From Anoplolepis gracilipes (Eukaryota > Arthropoda > Insecta > Hymenoptera > Formicidae): 64,000 bases of DNA. The position numbers and the translations under genes were made by a program. Below the pieces are notes generated by a model. The model was not told where the DNA came from. It made no database searches and worked only from the letters and a program-made list of their open reading frames with translations. The stretch covers positions 14,681,001 to 14,745,000 of the forward strand of contig NC_132971.1 in NCBI RefSeq assembly GCF_047496725.1, read 5' to 3'. Shown here one piece after another: positions 1 to 15,100 of this stretch (the first letter of the stretch is position 1; each line of letters starts with the position of its first letter).

Positions 1-1542
1 GATAGATATTGTTTTTTGCTACTTTTTATTATCTTGTATTATATATTTATATTCTCTAATATTATTAAAAAATAAATTCTTCGTGAAATTCTTATTATAA
101 CAAAACATATGTAACGACACATAAATGTAACAAGTATATTAAATAAGTATATTAATACATGAATGTATTATTAACGTACATAATAAACATTTATTTTTTT
201 ACTACAAGAAATTGTGAGAATCTTGGAATGACGTCGACACGTTCCAATCTACATGTTTCCTTAATGTACGCGATTCATCTCTTTTTTGTCAATTAAATGA
301 TTCTATATAATCTTTGCATATTCACCGCAAGAACGGCAAGTCAATAATTTACAAAGTAAATCTATTCATTCACACGAAAGAATGTTTTGCACCGCAGTTT
401 TGTCTGACAGATTCTACGTCAATCGCACATACTGCGGAGCATCAGGACACTTTTATTATTATTGACCAATGAGAAGAGAAAGGCTGTCATACAAAGAGAA
501 ACCGAGTGCGTATGACAGGCGATGAGTGAAAACAATGGAACGGGATCAGTACTCCGATTGCTTAAAATAGGAATAATGCGAAAAATGTTTGATGCTGTCT
601 AAAGCCGTTAGATATCCCAAAAAGATAAAAAAATAACAAAAATTTTGGAAATAATTCAAAGCATATTTTTAATTATTTTATGCAATTTTTAAAGTGATTT
701 TGTATCAATACATCGTACTCATTTAATAAAAAATTCTAAAATTGCATAAAGCTCTATAAAGAATATATGCCTAACTTAATTAAAAAATATATTTTAAATA
801 TATATTATTTCTCTTATTTTTACAGAAAAAATGATGGCAATACAACAAAATACCGTAATGTGGAAAATTTTATAATACCCTGATATCTCAATTCGATCAA
901 CTCACGATGTATACCGTAAACGATATATTCCTCTTCCTTCCACCTTCGTCAGAAGTATCTTCCATGCTTTACGATGGTGTAGTTTTCTCTACGCTCCATC
1001 TATTTGCTCGTGCGCAAATAGCGCGATTCGCGATATTGGAGGTAGCTGAGCACGCGACGAGAAAACATACACACTGAACTGGCTCGCAGAGACGATATTT
1101 TAACGTGAAAATGATAACAGTGCTTTCTGTTTTTGAGACGTAAAATAAATGAGTTCGTTCAAGAAAAAAGTCATTATCCTCGAGTATTTGAATTAATCTC
1201 TCTTCAATTTGATTCTAATTAAATCATACTACCGTAATACTGATTAAATGGGACAAATGTAATTCTCTTTGAATTGCATATTTTCATTGTCAACCTTACT
1301 TCTCTTTCTACTTTCTACTTTTAATATTTTTTTAATGAAAATTTTATTGCAATGTTTGCCCACAATCTCATCTAATATTATATATCAGATGCATAATTTA
1401 ATTATGAAATTCCTAGAATGTTTCTTTAACTTGAGCTTTTTAACCCTCGTCTAAACGCATCTTTACTAACAATAAGTTATTCAATTTCGTTTTATCTTTA
1501 GTTGTAATAAAATATTTTTAATAATTAAAACATATATATGTG

Positions 1543-1574
<32 letters not shown>
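1543..1574. repeat. TG/TA microsatellite
   Basis: A short compound dinucleotide run, a few TG units followed by about a dozen TA units, ending in an A-rich tract. It lies in non-coding AT-rich DNA and nothing suggests a function. Confidence 0.8.
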
Positions 1575-1575
<1 letters not shown>

Positions 1576-4138
1576 AAAAAAAATATATTTATATTGCCTT
1601 TCATATATAAACAATTATATATATATATTAGATATTATATAGAATAGTTCAAATATATATTTTTTTGTTATAATTTATTTAATAAGTTATTAAGAAAAAA
1701 TTATATATATTATACTTTCAATCCATAAATTCAGAAGTCCCCAGTTTAAACAATCCATAAATTATTCGATTATATAATATACGACTTAAATCTTTAGGTC
1801 AATATACATATGAGTAAATTTATATAAGTATATTAAATAAAAGTAGAAAAGTCTAGCAAACAAATATCTATAAAAATATACAGTTTATGTTTAAATTAAA
1901 GAATGAGAAGTTTAATCAAGCGTTGTATTTTTTTAATTTTTTTCTTTCTTTAATACTATTTAAAATAATAACGCAGTTCTGTAAAATGTCAACAATTTAA
2001 AAACTTTAACTGTCTTTTTACAATTTTTTACAATATTGTAAATCAGTTTGAACATTTAATTTAATATCGCAGAAATGTCATTCTGTTACACTCAACTGGA
2101 AATTTGATTTAATACAAATAGATTTTTTATACACATAGCGTTATTTGCTTTAAATTTTAAAACAAAGGCAGTAAAATTTAGTCGCATTATATTTGTTTAT
2201 TATATTTATTGAAATTTTACTGAATAAATTGTTTTTGTTTGCAACGAAATTTTACTTTCAATATGATTATCTCGTGTATACGTTTAAAAGAAATACGCGC
2301 GCTAATTAATAGGTAACGTAAGCATACCAAAGTTCTGTTCTAAAAATATGTGAGCTTTCTCCACTATTTTTCCCGACTGGTCAGCACTACATTTTCTGAT
2401 ATTGACGTTTTCACAATATACGAAACACTAACACAGAACTGAGTCAACGTTTACACCGAAATGGTTCAATGTGAAAATAAAACCGAATTTACTTTCATTC
2501 GGAAAAATAGACCAATTTGATATGGAAAATTCTTTTAATTTTCTCTATGACTAAAAAGGAAAAAGATTCGAGAAAAAGATTATATATATGTATTTAATAA
2601 TTCTACGCAATCATAAGTGTAAAAAATGTGACAATTTGATGTATTCCAAATATTCTCGATAAAAGTTTTTGTGCAAAAAATAAATAACAAAAAAAAATTT
2701 CTATAATTATTCTAACTAGTTTAAACAATACATATGTAATAACAAAAGAAAAATTATTCCTTCGTGTCTATCTATAATGAGAAATCTGGATTAATTTCGT
2801 TTTGAGAGCAAACAATGTTTTACTTGCCCCAATAAATAACGCCAAATTAAATGCTGATGGTATAACTTAAATTGCGGTCGATTTGAAGTTACATTTACGG
2901 GCAAATAAAGTTTCTTCCGCTTTTGCGATTTAAACTTTTAATTCTAATACAGCATATAATAATTTAAATTCAATTTTACCAAAATTACGTTGTAAACGCT
3001 TGTTTTTACATGATCAACGTAACAAGAACGTATTTCAATTTGTTTATTACCGTTCAATATTGCCGAAATCAACGAGAGTAATCATGCCTGATATAATGTT
3101 GCGCCATTGACACGCAATCGCAATAAATAACTTTATATTTGTGACAATTTAATATTCGTTGTGTGTGAGGATAAAACTCCGATTTCTACTGAATTTTCAA
3201 GCTACTCAAACGTGATGCATCGGTATAATTAATAACACTCAATATCTCATATAGTCTCAATTGTTATCGTTCAAAATAACATTGCGGCAACATTACCTGA
3301 AATGAGATTGTTATTTAAATAGATAAATCTTAATTTCGCAATATATTAATTTGTTTATCTTATGTAGAAAATTAAAAATTTTTTTGTCTTATTTAAAGAT
3401 ATTTTAACTATACAATAGAAGCAAAAAGCTATCAAAATTTAAAAAACATTTCTTATGTTTATAAGATTTAATAAAAACATTTCTTACTGTTTGGAAAATC
3501 AAATAAATAGACATGAATTATAAAAGCAATTAAAATATAATATTAAAAAAATAAAATTAATATAAAAATTAAAAAATAAATTAAATTTTTTAAAATTTAT
3601 TTCTTAAATTAAAATTATTTAAAAATTGAACAGTATCAAGAATTGTTGAATTAATTACCTTCTGAATCAATTGCAAGAGACAAAAAAATAAAAAACGCAC
3701 ACACACCCACATGTATACACATACATACGCACAATATAAAATAATAAACGGCAATAATCATTTTTTAATATAGTTTTTAGTAAATAAATTTTAAACGAGT
3801 AAGTGAATTTAAATCAAATTTTGCACAAATATTTATTAGAGTTTTGTTAATACGTGAGAAAATTTTTATTTCGATGGCAATGCTTTTTTTGCCAAATTTT
3901 TCAATAAATGCTAAAAAAACGTTTTTAATAAAAATCAATAATTAACTTTAAATCAAGATAATTTCTTAAATCATTAAAAGAATTGTGTTCAAGTTTTGTA
4001 CAGATACTCATTATCAGAAGAAACAGTAGAAAGGTCTACGAAATTTTCATGCTTTTGTCAATGTTTTTATATATACATTTAATAATTAACAAATTTATTA
4101 AAAAGATCTTATAAATTTTGCGATATGTATTCTTAGGA

Positions 4139-4248
<110 letters not shown>

Positions 4249-5689
4249 GTAGGAATATGTAACATATAAGAATATATAATATAGAAATATATAATGCATA
4301 AGAATATATATCTCTCTAGTCTATAACTTCTTGTCAAAGGATACTAACTTCTCTACATATATCTGCAGTGTGCGTGTTTTATTAATTTTTCTGCAGCCAT
4401 ATGGATAAACAGAAGAATTATAATTTAAAATTTTTAGCAAAATTGATCTCTGTATTAGGATTGCCTTAATTTTCACAACGATATAATAGTGTATATCTCT
4501 AAAATCATGTAAGTCGATATTCTCACGAGAACGAACTAACCACAAATCTACAATTCCGGTGCATTTTCATTACAGAGTATTCATCAAGTATTCATTACAG
4601 CATAAATAACAGCTACATCAGTAACGTATCTATTATCTTCCATTATATTCTATTATAATTTCTATTTTAATAAAACAAAATTATAAAAAAACAATTTAAA
4701 AAATTAGATACAAGAAGATATACGAAAATATGCATTATAATCCTATTAATAGCATATTCATATTTAAAAAATTATATTAATTATTATATATGTAATCTAC
4801 ATTCTATAATATTGTATTTTAATATATACAAATTACAAATTACAAACAATAAATAAGGTATTTATTTTATTTTCCTGTAAAATAAAACAAAATACTGTTA
4901 AATTTTATTTATACTTTATTCGTTTTGATAGGTTTTTAAGATATATACATATTAAAGTAATTAAAGCAATAAAATAAAAAAGTGACTCAAATACAAAATT
5001 CTACCAAAATAAATGTTATAGAGCTACGATCTTCTCTTGAATTCTGAATCTCTCATATAGATTGCGTGTGCACGTGCAATAAGAGAGGGAGAGGTCAATA
5101 TGTAACACAGTGATTAGTCTTGGATAAGATTAATCCGGAAATTCCAATGTTGACGAATCTCCTACGTTCCTATGTGCATTTCATATACGAGTGTGCCTCA
5201 CGCGTAATTATCAGGATTTAAACTATAAATACGTAGCATAAAAAGTAAATATCTCGTAAAATAAGACAATAATGACACAGGAGTTTTGCACTATATATTA
5301 ACGTCATTGTAAACCTTATACGTTCTTTGAACGTAATTGTAATTGATTTTTTATTAATGCCTCCAGTTTCTTATTATTATATATATATATCAAATTAGCT
5401 TTATATAAATCTTTCTCTCTATAACACTAATTTTCAACTTTCTAACATCAAACATTAAAGCTTATGAAATGAGATATTCAATCACTAACATTGCATTAAT
5501 TTCCATTCAATGTTATATGGAATAAATACAAATTATTTTTCCCTACGACAAACATGTATATTTCGCTCATCTTGTGTATTTATGCGTACATGTATGTATA
5601 CGCACTAATCGATTCCCTTCAGGCATCCAGCTTTAAGGTAACTCAATTAAGCTCGCACTAGCTATACATGACATCCTCAACAGTTACGA

Positions 5690-5692
<3 letters not shown>

Positions 5693-5777
<85 letters not shown>

Positions 5778-5790
5778 CAGAGGGAGAGAG
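5693..5790. repeat. Imperfect (GA)n microsatellite
   Basis: About 98 bp of GA units with a few interruptions (ACA, GGG). It is the opposite-strand counterpart of the CT tract 1.5 kb to the left. The Leu-Ser open frame on the - strand is a repeat artefact. Confidence 0.95.
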
Positions 5791-8700
5791 CGGAATCGAA
5801 GCAGCCTTTGGTCCAGCGGCAGCCTCGGAAATCAATAAATGACTACAAGCGTATGAGATCAACGCGACCCGTCAATCGCATTTTTTTTAAGCGGCAAATT
5901 TATACATCAAATTCATTCATCAATAATTCTCTGTCTCCCTCAATCGTATAACCTAGTCGTTTTCTGTGCTGAATAAAAGTATTTAAATGAAGCGATGTAT
6001 GACTGACTTATGCGTTCGATGAATAAAAAAAAACTTCTACGATAACCACGTTTAATCGTAATAATTGTTTATTTGCGAATTCACTGTTGTTTTCTACCAA
6101 TATTACGGAAATAAATATTTTCTCTGATAGAAAAGCAAATGTGCTATAGGGCATTAAAAATATCTCACTTAGCCACGGAAGAATTAATAAAGCAACTACA
6201 TGCGCTAAATGTATTCGATAGTAACGTTGATGCTCATGTAAAAATAAACGGCTTTCTCGGATAAGAGCAGCTTTATGTTTTTAGCGTGTACATATAACAT
6301 GCATAAAAAAGTCGTATGGTAGAAAAATGTCGTTGCTTACTATATAGTTAAGTGTCACGCAATAAAATAATAATACCCGCAATGGGCAAGCAGACCACTC
6401 TGAAATATTTATACACACAAGTCGTGAAAACCACATTATCAAGTTAAGGATTATTTCCTATCTGAATGCATAATACGAACTAATTTAACGCAAAGATGTA
6501 TAGTCAAAAGATATACATATTTGATATAAATCTTATTAACCATCTCCACTTTGATTCTTTATCTAAATATTGCTTAGATATAAAATATTTGACATTCTTA
6601 AATCTTCTGTATGATTTTAATAAAAATTCGATAAAATACCATACACTTGATTGCATATACATGTAATAATAGGAAAAAAAATTCTATTGATAAAATACTT
6701 TTAATATATATATTCTTTTTTTTAATACTTTTAATATTTATTTAAGTAGATGTATTGCGTAAACATCGCTAACAATAAAACGCGAATAAATCTAGTAGAT
6801 TTTTCAAAGATTTTCCCAGTAGAATTAAAAGCGAAATTTTTTCTTTTAGGAAACTGCATCTTTTGATATAACATAATTTGAATATTATTATTAATCTGAT
6901 AAATATTTATGTCAATATATAAATGATAAAATTTGAATTATGCATGCAAACTGAATACGAATCGGTTCACCCCTGTCATTGTGATAAAGCGGAGAATTCT
7001 TCGGAAAAAAAGAAGGTTAGGCACGTTCCACCGATTCTTTTGGGGTAGTCGTCAGAGAAACTAGAACACGTACCACTCTTAAAGAGAATGGACCATATCC
7101 GCCGAGCTGGCAACGGCCAAATGCCAATGGCAAGTTGCGCATGTTAATAATTTTGCAAAATGAATGAAATTATTGACAAAAAACACAATTTCTTCATGAC
7201 ATTTTCTACATCAAGTTCAAGTTTTAAAGTTGTTAATTAACGTAATATATACATGTAAAGCTACACATCTTTTTTATTTTCTCGTAAATAATAAAAATTG
7301 TGCCATATATTACGCAAAAAATTTGCAGAAAAAAATATAACATTTATCGTAAAAAAAGTGTGAAATTTTAAGCCCAAACCCACTTTATACTTGTAACGAA
7401 CTTTTGTTATCAGATGCTAAAAGAGAAAAATATTGCTTTCACCGAAGCACTAAACCAAAAAAATACATAAAATATTACGATAAAAAGGGTACGTTACTAA
7501 AACAGAAATTTCAATTTATTTTTTACCGAATCCTTTTATGAGGCTGCGTGAAAAAATAAATCTGTTTTTTATTTTTTATATCAATATTCGGACAATTGTT
7601 TCAAAACATTTTTAATTTTTATGCATGTCAAAAAAGTAATTAGACAAATAATTAGATTGACAATACAACAAGCAATAATTGTTGAAAATAAATATTTTAT
7701 AAGTTACATTAAAACCATGTAGATATTATTTACTTCGTCGGTAATTAGAAACGATGTACGTACATTTATTTATTAACATAAATTAAAGTATATAATTAGA
7801 TTCGCTAATCATTCGTGGATCAAACTATTAATGTCACTGCAAATATATCAGAAATTTTCGATAGATATATAATTAGACAATTTCATAAATGTTTATGTAT
7901 ATTATTTCTGGTCAGCGCTATTAAATATTTACTTATCTTTTAATAACGTAATACAACACAATTTGAAACCGCTAATTATCAGCGTAATACATCCAATACT
8001 TGATATTACTGCGGATATTTTGTGCAGTATCAATATTTGCAAAATTGTAGCATAATCGATGAAAAATACATTTTATTTTTTTGGATATCAGAAGTATCAT
8101 AATGGCAGATATTTATTGTATTAGCAACATAATTTGCGCAATAATTGATAACCATCCATGCAATATTTTATCCTTGACAATATTAAAAATGTATTATTAG
8201 AAAGATTTAATATTCGCTATATTTATGTACAATATAATTTAACAAATATTACGATTAATTGTGATTCCGGACTGAAATTCGTGTAGTTACGAACAGCGCA
8301 TATTAATACCAATGAGCTTTGCGTCTTATAATCCGTGTTTTTTCTCAAGGTGTTTATGTCGTATTATTCATCGTAACGACCTTAAAACCTGGATTTCCTC
8401 GACGTAATTAAAAAATGTTGCTATTGCTCATGGTTGGATTTTTCTGAGGTTTTAGTTTAATTGAAATACAAGGGATTAATTTCACCGCTCAAATGTGTTA
8501 ATATCCGGCTACACGTGCGTTGAGTTCGTTCTTTGATAAGGTTTTCAATCGAATTAAATTAATTTACTACATTCGACTGTCACGAAAAGATCGATATTAC
8601 ATCAAAATCATGGCAGTGTTTCAAATTGTTTCTACCTTATTATCTCTTCGCTTCTCTGCCATTTCAAAATATAATATTTTATGTGTGATCCTTCTTTCTA

Positions 8701-11041
8701 TATATTTACTAAACTAAAAGAGAAAAAAATTGTGTTATATACCGTGTGCCGTTGTAAAATTCAAAACTAGACAGCAACCGATATTTGATTCAACGTTAAT
8801 AATTACTTATCACTATATCGATCCTTAGAGATGTTCTTTTATTGGCTCATGGGGACAGTAACGTGGGAAAAAACTGAAGCTGCACGCGCACGTTGAATCT
8901 GAAATATCATTGTTTTATCGATTTAAGCACCTTTTACGAAGAAGAGGGACAAGAGATATAGATTTCCGATATAAAACTTTTCAATTCGTTCTCAAACAAT
9001 AAGAATCTACGAAACTTACCGAATGGATACCGCCACCCTTTATATTGCTGTTGACCGCATTTAAAAATATTTTATCGCTTCCCGGGTCAACAGGCGCCCC
9101 CGTTCAGTCCCCTTCAATCACGTCGATCCCATCTGCATCGCGGTATATGCAAATTTGTTTTTATGCCCCCTTTAAGCCTTGCCTTCGGTCTAGAATCGCG
9201 TGTTTTTACATACGAGTAGCTTGTGCCCTTACTATAAAGCTCAAAAATATATCGTAATTTACATTTTTACGTCTCGAAAACAGGAATTATCACAAAAAAA
9301 TTAATTTATTGATTAATAGGTGTTTGATGAAGATGCGCTATTTGTTCATTATTATCATACATGACACATATATGTAATAATGCGTTAAAAAATAACAGCG
9401 TGATAAAACATTAGTCATATATAACTCTGCGGGATTTCTATATTTAATCGTAACTAAAACTATAATTCACCGAGAGATTTACAAAGCATGTATGTGAAAC
9501 ATGAACAATATGATAACGAATCACAATAACAGCGGAGCACAATGGCATACATTGAGGGTGATTCAACCGTTATATATCATTATTATACACGACATATGTC
9601 GCTTTGTTGTGATAGCTCTTTATATTTTTTTAATTCTATTTGAAAATCGAAAATTTCTTATTCCCACGATTTTTACAAATTTATCTATACATAAAATTAT
9701 TACACTAATGTAAAAAGTGAACAATAATATATAGTGAAAAAATTTAATAAGCCATAAGTAATAAAATATATGTATAAAGATATGTATACACCTTTTTGCA
9801 CAAAAACTTTTATTAACTGAATGTTTATCCATTATTGGACGAGATTGAAGTCTATATTCAAAGGCCAAAAATTGGTAGCATAAAAAATAAAAACATATTT
9901 TCAAAACATCGCTATTCATTTAAATTTACCTCTGATACGTGGTAGAAAAATACGTACATATCTATTATATTCATAAATGATTTTTTTGAAATATATTTTG
10001 AATGTAATGAATGAATTTTATTTGTGCCGCTTTCTCTCTTTCTCTTTTTTCAAAATTGTGAGTGACGCATCTGATTCCGCCCTTCTTCAAGAGATATTTA
10101 TTTCCTCAACAAAGCGAGATTTAACGCTATAGTTGACAATATAATGAGTTTACACACTATAGAATATAATAATAATAACGGTGATATGATACAAAATACA
10201 TCATTTCCTTGCAGGAAAAATAATTTATACGAATGTGATAAAAAATGATGCATAAAAAGGAATAATTCGAACCCGCGCGATATTACATCAATTTGAATAT
10301 CGACATTCTCATAATTCATCTTGATTCGACATTTTTTCTGAGTTGTTGCAGATAATATCAAGCTTTTCGATTATATCGATTATATATTTTTTTTAATGTA
10401 AAAATAAATCACTATTTTTCGTACACTATTTATATTCATACTATAAGATATATTTATATTTATGTATTTTATTACGTATTAAGATGCTTTGCAATATGAT
10501 GCAAAGAATAAATATGATAGATAAATATGTCAAATATTAATACATGTTATAATAACATGCTATTCAGAATATAAAATCATGAAAACGTGCGTTGAATTTT
10601 ATTTGCTTAGAAAAAGGAAGTATGTAATCTTGATGCATTGTATAATTATTAACTGTCAAGATTATCGAAGATAATATAATACGATTTATATTTTTTTTCT
10701 AGCATATACATTTTTCACTAGCCAGACAAGAGCGAGATTGGAATGCCTCGTTGTATAAAGAGGTATTTCATCAATGGCTGCATGAGAGCAACCTGCTATC
10801 CACGGAACGAAAACATTTTTGTCGACCTGCTATAACGAGAAACACGTGAACTTGTTATTTCGACGAGCAAAATTCATAGGAAAAAAGTTATCCAAATTTG
10901 ATGTAGAATCAAGAGAGCTATACATATATCAAAGAAAGAAAAAGGAAAGTGTAAACGTTGCAATAAAAATTTTCAATATCTATTACATATTACACTTTCT
11001 TATATTTATAACAACTTAAAATATTTTAGTATATTTTAATC

Positions 11042-11134
11042 AATACTTTGAATTTTTCTAATACTACATAATATATACTATAATATATACATATATATAT
11101 ATATATATATAGTATTAGAAAAATTCAAAGTATT
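11042..11134. repeat. 25-bp inverted repeat enclosing a TA tract
   Basis: Two 25-bp arms (11042-11066 and 11110-11134, reading AATACTTTGAATTTTTCTAA and its complement) are perfect reverse complements around a TA-rich loop. The shape is that of a small hairpin or MITE remnant. There is no coding capacity. Confidence 0.85.
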
Positions 11135-11808
11135 TGTCAAAATATATCAAATATATTTTAAATTATTATAAATACAAATGTACCTTTTTGAGATTGACCT
11201 GTTTCTCTATAAATATACTGGTGTTAGATAACATAGAATTCAATGTTATTTGATTTTGTTCCTGTGGTTGATTCTCAATCAGACAAAAATAAAAGAGAAA
11301 TGGCGGCATATCAGGTATTTTGAAGCAATTAGGAAAATTTTAGGCACGAAATTGAAACGCCACGAGACTCGCTAAATGCGTTTATAAAATATCAACGCGG
11401 AAAAAATCTATCTTGGACCACCGGAGAATTAAGTTTGAAATTTATGACTTCTTCAGAGCAGACGGTATCTTATCAAGAACACTCAACGCTTTTTAACTCC
11501 CAAATGAAAATTTTTCCCTTTTTTCATTTCTCTTTCCTACTAGAAAAATTAACTTGAAGTTCCATCTTTAAAAGGCGATTGCGTATTTCAAGTCATAAAT
11601 TAAAATAGGCTAAACTATTAAGTGCGCAATATTATTTGCGAGTTAAAATTTTTGCTGTAGCATGTGTCACACACATTTTTGCCCTAGTTGTATAACAACA
11701 AGCAAATATATTTAAAACATTTACTTTTACTAATCTCTTACATAAAAAGTAAAATTTTGTATAAAACAAACTACATCATTAATTTAATATTTGTGATTAA
11801 TATCATTT

Positions 11809-11853
11809 TAATATAATAAATACATACATATATTGTATGTATTTATTATATTA
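11809..11853. repeat. Perfect 20-bp-arm palindrome before the globin exon
   Basis: Arms 11809-11828 and 11834-11853 (TAATATAATAAATACATACA and its complement) are exact, with a 5-nt loop. It lies about 60 bp upstream of the acceptor at 11915-11916, so the RNA could fold just upstream of the branch-site region of that intron. The effect, if any, is unknown. Confidence 0.85.
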
Positions 11854-11916
11854 AATTGTATACGCATATAATTAATACTTTCAACTGTGCATTATATACT
11901 TACCATGTGTTTTCAG

Positions 11917-12148
11917 GTTGTTTGAGGAGAACGCGGAATTATTAAATATGTTCACAAAATTCCGAGATTTGAAGACGAAGGAACAGCAGTCGTCGAGTAT
12001 GGAATTGGCTGAACACGCAAAAACAGTCATGTCTACCCTCGACGAAGGGATCAAGAGCCTGGACGATATGGATGCGTTTTTGACGTACCTTCACGAGGTT
12101 GGGGCCTCTCACACAAAGATTCCTGGCTTCAACAGGCAATACTTCTGG
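11917..12148 (+). CDS. Globin gene (globin X/neuroglobin-like), internal exon from B12.2 to G6
   Basis: This exon encodes the core of a haem-binding globin. It opens after the acceptor TTTTCAG (AG at 11915-11916) with the last base of a split codon, then reads 77 codons starting LFEENAELLNMF and ending IPGFNRQYFW, followed by the donor GTAAGT at 12149. Numbered from that first Leu, Phe12 aligns with CD1, Phe15 with CD4, His33 (in AEHAKTVM) with distal E7 and His65 (in VGASHTKIP) with proximal F8, so the haem pocket looks intact. The split codon at the left edge falls at B12.2 and the right edge at G7.0, the two ancient globin intron positions. The sequence resembles the hymenopteran neuroglobin or globin X-like group rather than the glob1-type cytoplasmic haemoglobin. 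That subfamily call is from memory and less sure than the globin call. The 5' coding exon or exons were not located. The longer open frame past 12148 simply reads through the donor into the intron. Confidence 0.93.
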
Positions 12149-15100
12149 GTAAGTTCTAAAAAAAGACATAAATTGCTCCTTATATTCTCTAATATTTATG
12201 CACGACATATGACATAATATAAATATACGATGGATATGCCCCAGTTATCGACCATTAACTAGGGGACAAAATAAAAGACAATTCTGATAAATGAGGGAGA
12301 AAATAAGGTACTATATCTAGTTATATGATTAGCTCTTTCTTTGATATAAATATATGTATGTAAACTATAACAGAAATAAATTACCTTAAATTTAATCAAA
12401 ATGTATAATAAATTATTTTATTCTTTTTATATGTATTAATTTAATATGTGCGTTCAGTTAATAATTAAGCACATACATATTTAACTGCAATACATTTTAC
12501 ATATTGATTATTTTAATAATTAAATAATTTTTGGTAATAATATAATTAGTTCATTTAGATTATAAAATATATGTTTTGAAATATTTATATCATTTCGAAA
12601 AAAGTACTATTACATAAAAAGTTGGATCAAATGCAAAATATATTGTCTCAAATGTCAGAACATTGGTAGTTTACTCTACAATACAGAGGAAATGCAAAGG
12701 GAAATTTCTCGCTCGCCGGAGACACGTCTCGCATTTCATGGCGAACATTTTCTCTCCGTATGCCGCACTTATCTTTTGTAACATGTAAATCAAAGAGAAT
12801 AAAGTGAAAACTTTTGGGGAACACTGTAAATTATTTTAGGACCTGTCTCACGAGTAGAAAATTTATGCAAAAAAAATTTAACGATGCTTGACGTAAATAT
12901 AGTACAATAATTTTCATTACACTATTTCTCACTTATAATATAATTTCTAACTTTTAATTCGTGATATAATTAAATAGATAAGATTTTATTATGATTTTAT
13001 TATATATTTTTTCTTCATCATATTGCGTAATTATTAAATCAAAACATAATAAATTTATTCATAGCTTTAGTTTATTTTTAAATAATAAATTTTTTTCCAT
13101 AGATACATCTCACATCAGATTTATATTGTTGAAAAATATATATTTATAGAATTTTTTATTCTAATTAGCACATTTTATTATATTATATAAGAATTATTTT
13201 ATTATCGTATATAGCTTTATACGATTTTATTATCTCTTTTTCAACATTTTAATTTTTGTACATTTATTATATTATATGTTTTGCTATGTTTTTTCCAAAT
13301 TACTAGAAAAATGTAAAGACTGTTAAAAAAGAATATTTTCTCATTAGACATCATACAGTGCATTATTTTATACGTATTACATTTTTTTGCAAAATTTATA
13401 TCATCTTCTTGACAAAGAAAGAACACACGCTGCAGGAAAGATTGAATAACAAATGTTGAGACTTCAACATCGCTACTACATGTCGGGTATTTTGCTCCTT
13501 CATGGCTCTTCGTAATCCGCTGCACAGCTGGTGTCCGTCATTTATCTGCCACGTTACGGCACTGCATGGTGTCTAATGAGAAAAGATTCTTTTTTAACAG
13601 TCTTTATATTTTTCTAGTAATTTGGAAAAAAACATAGCAAAACATATAACATAATAAATGTACAAAAATTATTATGAGAAATATAAAGACACAAAAGTTT
13701 ATTGTTATTTATACACCGTTCAATTAAAAGCGCAAATATTGTTAGATTTTCAACAATTTGTCTTATCAGAAATATTTTATAAAATATGTGAATATTATTA
13801 TTACAAAAGATAAATATGGAATAATACATATCGTGACTTCGACTTGCTTCGTGCAACAAAACAAGGCGCCTGGCAAGGGGGCAACTGTTACTTATAAGAT
13901 TTATAAATATTCTGCAACTTTATATACGACTATATTAATCGAAAATACTTTGAATGCAGAACACGAAAATCGATACAACAACCTTTCTGACACTCGACTC
14001 GTAACACGAATATAAATCAGTATCTTGCAAAGCAAATAATAGAAAATTAAATAGCACAAAAATCACGTAAAGACATATTTTTCTGCTGTAATTCTGAAGT
14101 GACAGTAATCGAAGAAAAATTTGCTTCACATTCAAATATTAAATGGTTAACAAACTACTTAATAAAACTGTTATCTATTATTATTATTATTATAGAATTT
14201 ATTGCACAAATTACGTGTTAACATAAATCTTGTCAATACAATTACATTAATAACCAGATATTAAATCAACTAGCAATTTATTGCATTAAATAGGTAATTT
14301 TCTCAATTAATTTGAACAAATATTTCTCTCAGTTCGAACAATTTGAGTTTCAAAATCTGTAATTTATTTATCTAATTCCTCTATTTTATTCATTTAATAA
14401 GTTTTCTTTAGTATGTCATCCAACTTATCTACAATTTTATTTATTTTCTCAACTAGAAAAACAAAAAAAGCAACATTTAAGTTTTGTGCTATTGCAAGTA
14501 AATAATATACATATGTTATAAATATATACATATGTTATAAATATATATATATATAAATTATAATATATATTACATGGGAAAAAGGAAAATATAACGGCAA
14601 AAAGTAATAATTTATGTGATATATATATGTCTAAGAGAAAGAATCGTTAAAAAACGATTTCAGCGCAGGTACGCAAAAAGAAAAACGTTTCTCGCATATG
14701 TAAGTATGCAAAGCAGGCTTTTGTTATTTTTCCGGCGATAGGGAGAGAATTTTCTTTGTACACTTAAAAAGGAATATGTGTCGAAATCTTTTCTTTATCG
14801 TTTTATCTTTTCAAAGAAAAGGGATAAAGGCTAAAATAAAATTTAGAATTGCATAGAAGAAAGCGAATATAAGAGTCTAAAAATGCACGTGATTGAAAAA
14901 GTGAAAATTAAAAATATTTTATTCAAATTAATTTTTAAAGTAGTATTACAATACTTAGAATAGAAGATAATTCTATAATTAAATTGTTAATCATACTAAT
15001 AGCTTATAGAGAGGGCATACTTTATATGAGAGGCATTTCAGATTTATCTCCCTCGAATTAATTTTGATCGAGGACAACTCGATTTCGTTATTTGATTCTA

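Noticed and set aside
10255..10360. tRNA-like B-box (GGGTTCGAATT) on the - strand
   Set aside because: No A-box at proper spacing and no cloverleaf could be drawn.
11942..12208. 88-codon frame on the - strand
   Set aside because: Antisense shadow of the globin exon.
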